A DNA stretch of 64,000 bases from Thiomonas intermedia. GTDB lineage: Bacteria; Pseudomonadota; Gammaproteobacteria; Burkholderiales; Burkholderiaceae_C. How positions within the stretch are numbered: position 1 is the first letter of the stretch; each line of letters opens with the position of its first letter. The notes beneath the pieces were generated by a model that saw only the letters and a list, made by a program, of their open reading frames with translations, did not search any database and had not been told where the DNA came from. The stretch covers positions 2,046,001 to 2,110,000 of the forward strand of contig NZ_CP020046.1 of the NCBI RefSeq assembly GCF_002028405.1, read 5' to 3'. Shown piece by piece: positions 1-7,865 of this stretch. The position numbers and the translations under genes were made by a program.

Positions 1-51
1 ATGAAAGTCATCAGCCCCTGGGAGCGCGAGCACCTGCTGCTGCATGTCTGA
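1..51 (+). CDS. C-terminal end of a glutamine-synthetase-family protein, probably gamma-glutamylputrescine synthetase (partial)
   Basis: Only the last 16 codons lie in the window; they read SPWEREHLLLHV at the end and stop at TGA 49-51. The gene begins upstream of the window. A short tail ending in an aromatic/charged then Leu-rich stretch is compatible with glutamine-synthetase-fold enzymes of the PuuA type, and the downstream genes are all putrescine uptake and catabolism genes, where puuA is the usual first member. The identification rests mainly on context, because 16 residues cannot define a family. Confidence 0.4.
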   Translation: MKVISPWEREHLLLHV

Positions 52-108
52 GCGGCTCTGCCAGCAAAGGCAGCTTCAACCACAAACCTATATCCAACGG
101 AGATTCGC

Positions 109-1509
109 ATGAAACCCAATGACCTCCCGGTTTTCGACACCGCCGCGCTGCGCGCCAAGGATGCGGCCCATCATCTGCATCCCTTCACCGACACCCAAAG
201 TCTGAACGCCGCAGGCAGCCGCGTGATCGTGCGCGGCGAGGGCGTGCGCATCTGGGACTCCGAGGGCAACGAGATCATCGATGGCATGTCGGGTCTGTGG
301 TGCGTCAATCTCGGCTACGGCCGCGAAGACCTGGTGAGCGCGGCGACGCGGCAGATGCAGACCCTGCCGTTCTACAACGCCTTCTTCAAGACCACCACGG
401 CGCCGGCCGCCGAGCTTGCGGCGCTGCTGCCGCAGGTGGCGCCCGCCGGGTTCAACCACGTGTTCTTCACCAACTCGGGCTCCGAGGGCAACGACACCAT
501 CATCCGTCTGGTACGCCGCTATTGGGACCTGATGGGACAGCCGCAGCGCAAGACCCTCATCAGCCGCCACAACGCCTACCACGGCAGCACGCTGGGCGGC
601 GCCTCGCTGGGCGGCATGAGCGGCATGCACGAACAGGGCGATCTGCCGCTGCCGGGCATCACCCACATCGACCAGCCCTACCAGCTGCAGCACGGCCAGC
701 CGGGCGAGAGTGCCCACGACTTCGGCCTGCGCGCCGCCGGCTGGCTCGAAGCCAAGATTCTGGAACTGGGCGCCGACAAGGTGGCCGCCTTCATCGGCGA
801 GCCGGTGCAGGGCGCGGGCGGCGTCATCATTCCACCGGCCAGCTACTGGCCGGAGATTCAGCGCATCTGCGACAAGTACGGCATTTTGCTCATCTCCGAT
901 GAAGTCATCTGCGGCTTTGGCCGTCTGGGTACCTGGTTCGGCTGCCAGCATCCGCACATCAACTCCAGGCCCGACCTCATCACCTTCGCCAAGGGGGTCA
1001 CCTCGGGCTACCTGCCGCTGGGCGGGGTGCTGGTGAGCGACCGCGTGGCCCAGGTGCTGATCGAGCAGGGCGGCGACTTCAACCACGGCTTCACCTACTC
1101 GGGACACCCGACCTGCTGCGCCGTGGCCATCGCCAACATCAACGCGCTGCGCGAGGAAGGCGTGGTCGAGCGCGTGGCTGCCGATGCCGGACCCTATCTG
1201 AAGGCGCAGTTCGCCACCCTGGCCGACCATCCGCTGGTGGGCGACGTGGACGCCCTGGGCATGGTCGCCGGGCTGGTGCTCTACAAAGACAAGGCCAGCC
1301 GGACGCTGTTCCCGGCCGATCTGGGCGTGGGCTACATTTGCCGCGACCACTGTTTCAAGAATGGCGTGGTGATGCGCGCCGTGGAAGAGCGCATGATCAT
1401 CGCCCCGCCGCTGGTCATGACGCATGCGGAGATCGACGAGATGATCCGTCGCATTCGCCGCAGCCTGGACGACACGCTGGCTGGTCTGCGTGCCAAGGGC
1501 TTGGTATAA
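109..1509 (+). CDS. spuC: Putrescine-pyruvate aminotransferase (class III, PLP-dependent)
   Basis: Class III aminotransferase of 466 residues, the usual length for SpuC. It transfers the amino group of putrescine to pyruvate, giving 4-aminobutanal and alanine in the cytoplasm. Visible features are the WCVNLGYG substrate-site segment (about residue 64), the NSGSEGNDT phosphate-binding motif (122-130), SDEVICGFGR (263-272) and the PLP lysine K295 in FAKGVTSGYLPLG. It precedes a PotF-type binding protein and lies upstream of an aldehyde dehydrogenase and GabT, so the pathway putrescine to 4-aminobutanal to GABA to succinate semialdehyde is largely encoded together. The start has a purine-rich CAACGGAG upstream. 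An omega-amino acid:pyruvate aminotransferase with broader substrates is the main alternative. Confidence 0.9.
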   Translation: MKPNDLPVFDTAALRAKDAAHHLHPFTDTQSLNAAGSRVIVRGEGVRIWDSEGNEIIDGMSGLWCVNLGYGREDLVSAATRQMQTLPFYNAFFKTTTAPAAELAALLPQVAPAGFNHVFFTNSGSEGNDTIIRLVRRYWDLMGQPQRKTLISRHNAYHGSTLGGASLGGMSGMHEQGDLPLPGITHIDQPYQLQHGQPGESAHDFGLRAAGWLEAKILELGADKVAAFIGEPVQGAGGVIIPPASYWPEIQRICDKYGILLISDEVICGFGRLGTWFGCQHPHINSRPDLITFAKGVTSGYLPLGGVLVSDRVAQVLIEQGGDFNHGFTYSGHPTCCAVAIANINALREEGVVERVAADAGPYLKAQFATLADHPLVGDVDALGMVAGLVLYKDKASRTLFPADLGVGYICRDHCFKNGVVMRAVEERMIIAPPLVMTHAEIDEMIRRIRRSLDDTLAGLRAKGLV

Positions 1510-1619
1510 ATCGCCATTCTTGTCTCAGTCCAGCCCTGGATACTGGTACGGGAATTGCAAAGGGGAGTTTGTTTCACCTGTCGTTTTCCACTCGTCTTCA
1601 CACAACTTGAGAGGTTTTC

Positions 1620-2756
1620 ATGTCACACAATCTGCAGAAGAAGAAGTCGTTCAGCGGCAAGCTGCTGGCGGCGTGTCTCGCGAGTGCCGCGGCGCTGACC
1701 TTCGGCGCTGCCGCCCCGGCCCAGGCGGCCGGCGTGCTCAACATCTACAACTGGTCCGACTACATCGCCCCGACCACGGTGCCCGGCTTCCAGAAAGACA
1801 CCGGCATCAAGGTGCGCTACGACACCTTCGACTCCAACGAAACCCTGTTCGCCAAGATGGTGGCGGGCGATACGGGCTATGACATCGTGGTGCCGTCGTC
1901 GAACTGGGCGGCCATCGACATCAAGGGCGATCTGCTGCACCCGATCGACAAGTCCAAGATTCCCAACTACAAGAACCTCAACCCCGAGCTGATGAAGCAG
2001 CTCGCCGCGGTCGACCCGGGCAACAAATATCTCATTCCCTGGATGTGGGGCTACACCACCGTCGGCATCAACGTCGAGAAGGTGAAGAAGGCCCTGGGCA
2101 ACGAGCCGATGCCGGCCAATCCCTGGCAGCTGGTGTTCGATCCGAAGTACGCCGACAAGATCAAGTCCTGCGGCATCTCCATGCTCGACTCCGGGCTCGA
2201 CCTGATGGAAGCCGGCTTCAACTATCTGGGCATTCCGCAAGACACGCAGAACCCCGAAGACTTCAAGAAGGCCTATGCGATGCTGACCAAGGTGCGCAAG
2301 GACGTGAAGGTGTTCTCGTCCTCGGGCTACATCAACGATCTGGCCGGCGGCAACATCTGCGCGTCCGTGGGCTGGTCGGGTGACATGGGCATCGCCGCCG
2401 CGCGTGCCAAGGCCGCCAAGAACAAGCAGGACATCAAGGTGTTCCCGCCCACGCACGGCGCCGTGATCTTCATCGACACCATGGCCATCCCCAAGGACGC
2501 GAAGAACCTCGACAACGCCTACAAGTGGATGAACTATGTGCTTGAGCCCAAGGTGGCCGCGGCCGACACCAACACGGTGACCTATGCCAACCCGGTGCCG
2601 TCGTCCCTGCCGTATGTGGATGCCAGCATCAAGGACAACGACTTCGTGTTCCTGTCGCCGGCCATGGTCAACAAGCTGATCCCGCCCAAGGTCTACACCA
2701 AGGAGCAGCGCCGTCTGGGCACCAGCCTGTACACCAAGTTCAAGACGGGTCTGTGA
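1620..2756 (+). CDS. potF: Periplasmic putrescine/polyamine-binding protein of an ABC transporter
   Basis: Extracellular solute-binding protein of 378 residues, matching the PotF/SpuD length. The first ~36 residues are a Sec signal peptide (KKK start, hydrophobic core, APAQA cleavage region). The mature part opens with NIYNWSDYIAP, the hallmark of PotD/PotF proteins, followed by DTFDSNETLFAKM and DIVVPSSNW, and it carries the aromatic and acidic pocket residues of polyamine binders. It precedes the ATPase and two permeases of the same uptake system. An AGAGG ribosome-binding sequence lies a few bases before the ATG. The exact polyamine preference (putrescine or spermidine) cannot be read here; putrescine is favoured by the catabolic neighbours. 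Confidence 0.92.
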   Translation: MSHNLQKKKSFSGKLLAACLASAAALTFGAAAPAQAAGVLNIYNWSDYIAPTTVPGFQKDTGIKVRYDTFDSNETLFAKMVAGDTGYDIVVPSSNWAAIDIKGDLLHPIDKSKIPNYKNLNPELMKQLAAVDPGNKYLIPWMWGYTTVGINVEKVKKALGNEPMPANPWQLVFDPKYADKIKSCGISMLDSGLDLMEAGFNYLGIPQDTQNPEDFKKAYAMLTKVRKDVKVFSSSGYINDLAGGNICASVGWSGDMGIAAARAKAAKNKQDIKVFPPTHGAVIFIDTMAIPKDAKNLDNAYKWMNYVLEPKVAAADTNTVTYANPVPSSLPYVDASIKDNDFVFLSPAMVNKLIPPKVYTKEQRRLGTSLYTKFKTGL

Positions 2757-2767
2757 CCTGAGTCGAT

Positions 2768-2797
2768 CCGGCCGCCGCGCGCCTGCATGGCGGCCGG
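2768..2797 (+). other. Intercistronic GC hairpin between potF and potG
   Basis: A perfect 9-bp inverted repeat, CCGGCCGCC and GGCGGCCGG, with a 12-nt loop, lies 11 nt after the potF stop codon. There is no T-tract, so it is not a complete intrinsic terminator. Hairpins at this place in ABC operons commonly protect the binding-protein mRNA from 3' exonucleases and so raise its level over that of the membrane genes; that role is inferred. Confidence 0.6.
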
Positions 2798-2846
2798 GTC
2801 CGTCAACCATCCTTCGCACTGTCCCCTTGCGGGACGCCCCAACGCC

Positions 2847-3932
2847 ATGAGCGATACGCCCTTCCTCAAGATCGATCGTGTGACCCGCCGTTTCGACGAA
2901 GTGGTTGCGGTCAACAACATCAATCTCGATATTCACAAGGGCGAGATCTTCGCCCTGCTGGGTTCATCAGGCTGCGGCAAATCCACCCTGCTGCGCATGC
3001 TGGCCGGTTTCGAGACGCCCACCTCGGGCCAGATCTTTCTGGAGGGCGAGGACATCACCGCGATGCCGCCTTACGAGCGGCCGATCAACATGATGTTCCA
3101 GTCGTACGCGCTGTTTCCGCACCTCACGGTGTTCGACAACATCGCTTTCGGCCTGCGCCGCGACGGCATGCCCAAGAGCGATGTGAGCGCGCGTGTCGAG
3201 CAGATGCTCGAACTCGTTCAGCTCAAGCCCTACGCCAAGCGCAAGCCCCACCAACTCTCAGGCGGTCAGCAGCAGCGCGTAGCCCTGGCCCGCAGCCTGG
3301 CCAAACGTCCCAGACTGCTGCTGCTCGACGAACCGCTCGCGGCGCTCGACAAGAAGCTGCGTGAGCGAACCCAGCTCGAACTGGTCAACATCCTGCGCAA
3401 GGTCGGTGTGACCTGCGTGATGGTCACCCACGATCAGGAAGAGGCCATGACCATGGCCGACCGCATCGCGGTGATGCGTGATGGCCAGTTCCAGCAACTG
3501 GGCACGCCGTCGGAAATCTACGAACATCCCCAGACCCGCTTCGTGGCCGACTTCATCGGCAACGTCAATATGTTCGACGGCAAGCTCGTCACCGATGAGC
3601 ACGATCACTGCGAAGTGCAGACCGACGATGCCTTGTTCCACATCGGCCACGGCATCAGCGGCACGCTCAACATGGACTTGGGCATTGCCCTGCGCCCCGA
3701 GAAACTGACCTTGAGCGAGGGGCATCAGCACCAACCCTACAACGTCCTGCTGGCGACGGTATCGGGCCGCTCCTACATGGGCAGCTACACCGCCTATGAA
3801 TTGCTGCTGTCCAGCCAGCGGCGCGTCCGCGTGACCATCTCCAACACCGATCGTCACGCCGACCCGTTCGAGGTCGGCGATGCCGTGACCGCGCACTGGG
3901 CGGAAAACGCACCCGTGGTCATCGTGGACTGA
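2847..3932 (+). CDS. potG: Polyamine ABC transporter ATP-binding protein
   Basis: ABC ATPase of 361 residues that powers the PotFGHI importer. It has Walker A GSSGCGKST, Q-loop MMFQSYALFPH, signature LSGGQQQRVALAR, Walker B LLLLDEPLAALD and switch His in VMVTHDQEEAM, then a C-terminal TOBE-type regulatory domain. The ATG at 2847 is chosen because the next upstream in-frame ATG (2787) falls inside the intercistronic hairpin and would add 20 residues unlike the family N-terminus. The permease gene follows after 19 nt. Confidence 0.93.
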   Translation: MSDTPFLKIDRVTRRFDEVVAVNNINLDIHKGEIFALLGSSGCGKSTLLRMLAGFETPTSGQIFLEGEDITAMPPYERPINMMFQSYALFPHLTVFDNIAFGLRRDGMPKSDVSARVEQMLELVQLKPYAKRKPHQLSGGQQQRVALARSLAKRPRLLLLDEPLAALDKKLRERTQLELVNILRKVGVTCVMVTHDQEEAMTMADRIAVMRDGQFQQLGTPSEIYEHPQTRFVADFIGNVNMFDGKLVTDEHDHCEVQTDDALFHIGHGISGTLNMDLGIALRPEKLTLSEGHQHQPYNVLLATVSGRSYMGSYTAYELLLSSQRRVRVTISNTDRHADPFEVGDAVTAHWAENAPVVIVD

Positions 3933-3951
3933 GAACCGGAGCTACGCCATC

Positions 3952-4878
3952 ATGGACGAGAAAAAACCCGTGCCGCTTACCAAGCCGCGCCGGGCCTGGA
4001 ACTGGGGCCGCCAACTGGTCATCGGCATACCGCAGGTCTGGCTGCTGGCCTTCCTGCTGCTGCCCTTCCTCATCCTGCTCAAGATCAGCGTCTCCGAGAC
4101 GAATGAGCTGGGGGTGGGCTTCGATCCGCTGATGTCTTTCGCACAGGAGACCCTGCAGGTCCACATGCGCTTCTCGCCTTATCTGGCGCTGCTGCGCGAC
4201 AGTCTGTATGTCGTCACCTATCTGTATTCGCTGTGGTGGGCCTTCCTCACCACGGTGCTGTGCCTGATCATCGGCTATCCGTTTGCCTACTTCATCGCGC
4301 GGTCCAGGCCGACGGTGCGCTCCGGGCTCTTGATGCTGGTCATGCTGCCGTTCTGGACGTCCTTTCTCATCCGCATCTACGCCTGGAAGAATCTGCTCGA
4401 CATCAACGGGCTCATCAACCAGTTCCTGCTGTGGACCGGCATCATTCATGAGCCGCTGCAGATGCTGTTCACCAACTTCTCCTTCATGATCGGCATGGTG
4501 TACGGCTACATCCCCTTCATGATTCTGCCGCTGTACGCCACGCTGGTGAAAATGGATCACCGTCTCGTCGAAGCCGCGATGGATCTGGGTTCCACGCCGC
4601 TCAAGACCTTCTGGCTGGTCACCGTGCCGCTGTCCAAGTCGGGCATCATCGCAGGCAGCCTGCTGGTGTTCATTCCGGCGGTGGGCGAGTATGTGATTCC
4701 CGAACTGCTCGCGGGCCCGTCCACCCTCAACATCGGCCGCGTGATGTGGAACGAGTTCTTCCTCAACCTCGACTGGCAGCGCGCTTCGGCGGTGGCCATC
4801 GTGATGATCGTGCTCATCCTGTTGCCGATCGCGGTGTTCAACAAGTATCAGACCAAGAGCCTGGAGGGCGCGCGATGA
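3952..4878 (+). CDS. potH: Polyamine ABC transporter permease (PotH type)
   Basis: Inner-membrane permease of 308 residues with about six transmembrane helices. The first helix (LLAFLLLPFLILLKISV) is followed by a long periplasmic loop, and the cytoplasmic EAA coupling motif appears as EAAMDLGSTPLKTFW near residue 207. It forms a heterodimeric channel with PotI and couples to the PotG ATPase. Its TGA overlaps the ATG of the next gene (ATGA at 4875-4878), so translation is probably coupled. Confidence 0.92.
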   Translation: MDEKKPVPLTKPRRAWNWGRQLVIGIPQVWLLAFLLLPFLILLKISVSETNELGVGFDPLMSFAQETLQVHMRFSPYLALLRDSLYVVTYLYSLWWAFLTTVLCLIIGYPFAYFIARSRPTVRSGLLMLVMLPFWTSFLIRIYAWKNLLDINGLINQFLLWTGIIHEPLQMLFTNFSFMIGMVYGYIPFMILPLYATLVKMDHRLVEAAMDLGSTPLKTFWLVTVPLSKSGIIAGSLLVFIPAVGEYVIPELLAGPSTLNIGRVMWNEFFLNLDWQRASAVAIVMIVLILLPIAVFNKYQTKSLEGAR

Positions 4879-5762
4879 AAAAGACCGCGGTGCTGCCCCT
4901 GACCTGGATGCTCGTGGTCTACCTGTTTCTTTACCTGCCCATCGTGGTGCTGGTGGTCTATTCCTTCAACGACTCGCGCATGGTCACCCTGTGGGGTGGT
5001 TGGACGCTGAAGTGGTATGGGGCCGTGTTCCACGATCAGGAACTCATCCGTGCCCTGCTGCTGTCGCTCAAGGTGGCCCTGGCCACGGCGACCACGTCGG
5101 TGCTGCTCGGCACGCTGGCCGCGTTCGCCCTGGTGCGCTATCGGCACTTTGCCGGCAAGAGCCTGCTGAACTTCATGATCAATATTCCGCTGGTCATGCC
5201 CACGGTGGTCATCGCGCTGGCGCTGCTGCTGTTCTTCGTCACGGTGCAGAAGTCGTTCGGTTATCCGCAGAAGGGGTTTTTCACCATCTACATCGGCCAC
5301 ACGGTGATGGCGATCTCCTATGCTGCGGTGGTCATCCAGTCGCGCCTCAAGGAGATGGACCGTTCGATCGAAGAGGCGGCGATGGATCTGGGAGCCCGGC
5401 CTTTCCAGGTCTTTGCCCTGGTTACCCTGCCCTCCATCTCGCAGTCGCTGGTCTCGGCGTGGCTGCTGGCGTTCTCGCTCTCGCTCGACGAAGTGGTGAT
5501 CTCCGCCTTCCTGTCCGGGCCGGGCGCCACGACCCTGCCGGTGGTGATCTTCTCGCGGGCCCGTCTGGGGCTGAGCCCGACCATCAATGTGGTCGGTGCC
5601 ATCACCGTTTATCTGGTCATCATCGCGGTGGCGGTCAGCAGCCTGTTGATGGCGCGTCGCGAGCGGCAGCGGGCCCGTCAGGTGGCAGCCGCCTTGCGGC
5701 ACGATGCCGACGAGACCAGTCAGCCCTTTGGCACCCGCCTGATGACCGCAGAAGGACGCTGA
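4875..5762 (+). CDS. potI: Polyamine ABC transporter permease (PotI type)
   Basis: Second inner-membrane permease of 295 residues. The start at 4875 (MKKTAVLPL) overlaps the potH stop; a longer frame reading from 4746 lies wholly inside potH and is discarded. The protein shows FLYLPIVVLVVYSFNDS in the first helix, as in PotI/PotC, and an EAA loop EEAAMDLGARPFQVF near residue 172. The charged tail after the last helix (RRERQRARQ) is cytoplasmic. It completes the importer potFGHI. Confidence 0.92.
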   Translation: MKKTAVLPLTWMLVVYLFLYLPIVVLVVYSFNDSRMVTLWGGWTLKWYGAVFHDQELIRALLLSLKVALATATTSVLLGTLAAFALVRYRHFAGKSLLNFMINIPLVMPTVVIALALLLFFVTVQKSFGYPQKGFFTIYIGHTVMAISYAAVVIQSRLKEMDRSIEEAAMDLGARPFQVFALVTLPSISQSLVSAWLLAFSLSLDEVVISAFLSGPGATTLPVVIFSRARLGLSPTINVVGAITVYLVIIAVAVSSLLMARRERQRARQVAAALRHDADETSQPFGTRLMTAEGR

Positions 5763-5829
5763 TCGACCGCTTGGCGCAAGCCGCCTTTGCCTTCACCGGG
5801 GAGGCCTCGTCCTCCCCACCTCTCGAACC

Positions 5830-6204
5830 ATGACGCTCCGCCCCATCGTCTTCGCTCAGTCCGGGGTGCAGCCCGATGCTTTCGCGCCTGCACCCGAGCG
5901 CATCTTGCGCGGCAATCCGCAGCAGCTGGCCTGGAATCATTACTCCGACGGCACCGGCCAGTTCTCCGCAGGCATCTGGCAGGGCGAGCCCGGCGCCTGG
6001 CGGGTGCGCTACGACCCGCACGAAGAAGAGTTCTGCGTGCTGCTGGAAGGGCGCATGACCCTCACCGCAGACGACGGCGCGGCGCAGACCTTCCAGGCCG
6101 GGGACGCGTTTGTCGTGCCCGGCGGATTCAGCGGCATCTGGGAGAACCACACCCGGGTCCGCAAACACTACGCCATCATGGCGCTACAGAAAAATAAGAC
6201 GTAA
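5830..6204 (+). CDS. Small cupin-domain protein (DUF861/cupin_3 type)
   Basis: A 124-residue single-domain cupin. The beta-barrel motifs are visible as YDPHEEEFCVLLEGRM, with the metal-type glutamates and one histidine, and FQAGDAFVVPGGFSGIWE. Cupins of this type often stand beside aldehyde dehydrogenases and amine catabolism genes; they may bind a small acid or semialdehyde, but no reaction is established. It lies between potI (67-nt gap) and puuC (22-nt gap), so it is likely co-transcribed. There is no signal peptide, so it is cytoplasmic. Confidence 0.75.
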   Translation: MTLRPIVFAQSGVQPDAFAPAPERILRGNPQQLAWNHYSDGTGQFSAGIWQGEPGAWRVRYDPHEEEFCVLLEGRMTLTADDGAAQTFQAGDAFVVPGGFSGIWENHTRVRKHYAIMALQKNKT

Positions 6205-6226
6205 ACACATCACTCAGGAGATTCGC

Positions 6227-7741
6227 ATGACCGAGAACTTCAACCGCATCTGGCACCAGCGGGCCGACGACCTGCTGGCTCGCGGCATCGACGGCCGCAT
6301 GGTGATCGACGGCCGCCGTTGGGCCGCGACGGATGGCAGCCTGTTCGACTGCATCTCGCCCGTCGATGGCAAGGTGATCGCCCGCGTCGCCCGGGGCAAG
6401 GCAGCCGACGTCGACCGTGCCGTGGCCTCGGCTCGTGCCGCTTTCGCCGACCGCCGCTGGGCTGGCCAGCCGCCGGCCGCGCGCAAGAAGGTGCTGGTGG
6501 CCTTTGCAGCAGCGCTGCGGGCTGCGCGCGACGAACTCGCCCTGCTCGAAACGCTCGACATGGGCAAACCCATCAAGAACAGCCTGTCCACCGATGTGGT
6601 GGCCGCGGCCCGGTGCATCCAGTGGTATGGCGAGGCCGTGGACAAGATCTACGACGAAATCGCTCCCACCGGCAGCAGTGCCCTGGCCCTGGTGACCCGC
6701 GAGGCCATGGGCGTGGTCGGCGCCATCGTGCCCTGGAATTACCCGATGCTCATGGCCTCGTGGAAGCTGGGGCCTGCATTGGCCGCGGGCAACAGCGTGG
6801 TGCTCAAGCCCTCCGAGAAATCGCCGCTCACCGCGCTGCGTCTGGCCGAGCTGGCCCTCGAAGCGGGTCTGCCCGAAGGCGTGTTCAACGTCGTGCCGGG
6901 ATTCGGTCACGAGGCCGGCGAGGCCCTGGCGCTGCACATGGACGTCGACGCCATCGGCTTCACCGGCTCCACCCGCACCGGGCGCCGCATGCTCGACTAT
7001 GCCAGCCGCAGCAACCTCAAGCGCGTGTACAACGAGCTCGGCGGCAAATCGGCCAACATCGTGTTCGCCGACTTCGACGATCTCGATCGCGCCGCGAGCA
7101 CGGCCATCGGCAGCATGTTCTACAACCAGGGCGAGAGCTGCAACGCGCCCTCGCGTCTGCTGGTGCAAGAGAGCATCGCCGACGCCTTTGTCGAGAAGCT
7201 CGCCGCGCTGACCCCGCAATACCACCCGGCCGACCCGCTGGATGCCTCGACCGTGCTGGGCGCGCTGGTGGACGAAACCCAGACGCAGACCGTGCTCGGC
7301 TACATCCAGGCCGGTATCGCCGAAGGCGCGAAGTGCGTGGCCGGCGGCTGCCGCGCGCTGGAGGAGACGGGAGGCCAGTACGTCGCGCCCACCGTGTTCG
7401 ACGGCGTGAAGAACAGCATGAAGATCGCCCGCGAGGAGATTTTCGGCCCCGTGCTGTCAGTCATCCGCTTCAAGACGGAGGACGAGGCCATCGCCCTGGC
7501 CAACGACAGCGCCTACGGCCTGCACGCCGGGGTTTGGTCGCGCAATATCGACCGTGCGGTGCGCGTGTCGCGCGCGCTGCAGGCGGGCACCGTGCACGTC
7601 AACCAGTACGACGAGGACGACATCACCGTGCCGTTCGGCGGCGTGAAGCAGTCGGGCAACGGCCGCGACAAGTCGCTGCACGCCTTCGACAAGTACACCG
7701 AACTCAAGACCACCTGGATACGCATCGACGGCGCGAAGTAA
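6227..7741 (+). CDS. puuC: Gamma-glutamyl-gamma-aminobutyraldehyde / 4-aminobutanal dehydrogenase
   Basis: NAD(P)-dependent aldehyde dehydrogenase of 504 residues. E270 in NELGGKSAN and the catalytic cysteine C305 in NQGESCNAPSR are present, as are VPWNYP and GFTGSTRTG. The N-terminal region and the end (KQSGNGRDKSLHA, then ELKTTWI) follow PuuC closely. It oxidises the aldehyde produced from putrescine, either gamma-glutamylated (Puu route) or free (SpuC route), to the GABA level. The start at 6227 is preceded by CAGGAG at 7 nt spacing. The substrate form cannot be decided from sequence; both SpuC and a probable PuuA are nearby. Confidence 0.9.
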   Translation: MTENFNRIWHQRADDLLARGIDGRMVIDGRRWAATDGSLFDCISPVDGKVIARVARGKAADVDRAVASARAAFADRRWAGQPPAARKKVLVAFAAALRAARDELALLETLDMGKPIKNSLSTDVVAAARCIQWYGEAVDKIYDEIAPTGSSALALVTREAMGVVGAIVPWNYPMLMASWKLGPALAAGNSVVLKPSEKSPLTALRLAELALEAGLPEGVFNVVPGFGHEAGEALALHMDVDAIGFTGSTRTGRRMLDYASRSNLKRVYNELGGKSANIVFADFDDLDRAASTAIGSMFYNQGESCNAPSRLLVQESIADAFVEKLAALTPQYHPADPLDASTVLGALVDETQTQTVLGYIQAGIAEGAKCVAGGCRALEETGGQYVAPTVFDGVKNSMKIAREEIFGPVLSVIRFKTEDEAIALANDSAYGLHAGVWSRNIDRAVRVSRALQAGTVHVNQYDEDDITVPFGGVKQSGNGRDKSLHAFDKYTELKTTWIRIDGAK

Positions 7742-7757
7742 AGCCCACGCAACACCC

Positions 7758-7840
7758 CCCTCCCAACCTCCCCCACGGTGTGGGGGAGGAGCAAGGTTCT
7801 GCTCCCTCCCCACCCGTGGGGAGGGTTGGGGTGGGGAGAT
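7758..7840. repeat. Tandem extragenic palindromes (REP-like) between puuC and gabT
   Basis: Two adjacent perfect hairpins fill most of the 124-bp gap. The first has 10-bp arms CCTCCCCCAC and GTGGGGGAGG (7767-7776 and 7780-7789). The second has CCCTCCCCAC and GTGGGGAGGG (7804-7813 and 7816-7825). The arms resemble each other, so the unit looks like a dimeric extragenic palindrome of the kind scattered through Burkholderiales genomes. No poly-T follows. It could attenuate or stabilise the transcript between the two genes. Confidence 0.75.
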
Positions 7841-7865
7841 TGTGAACCCCCACGGAGACTCCACC

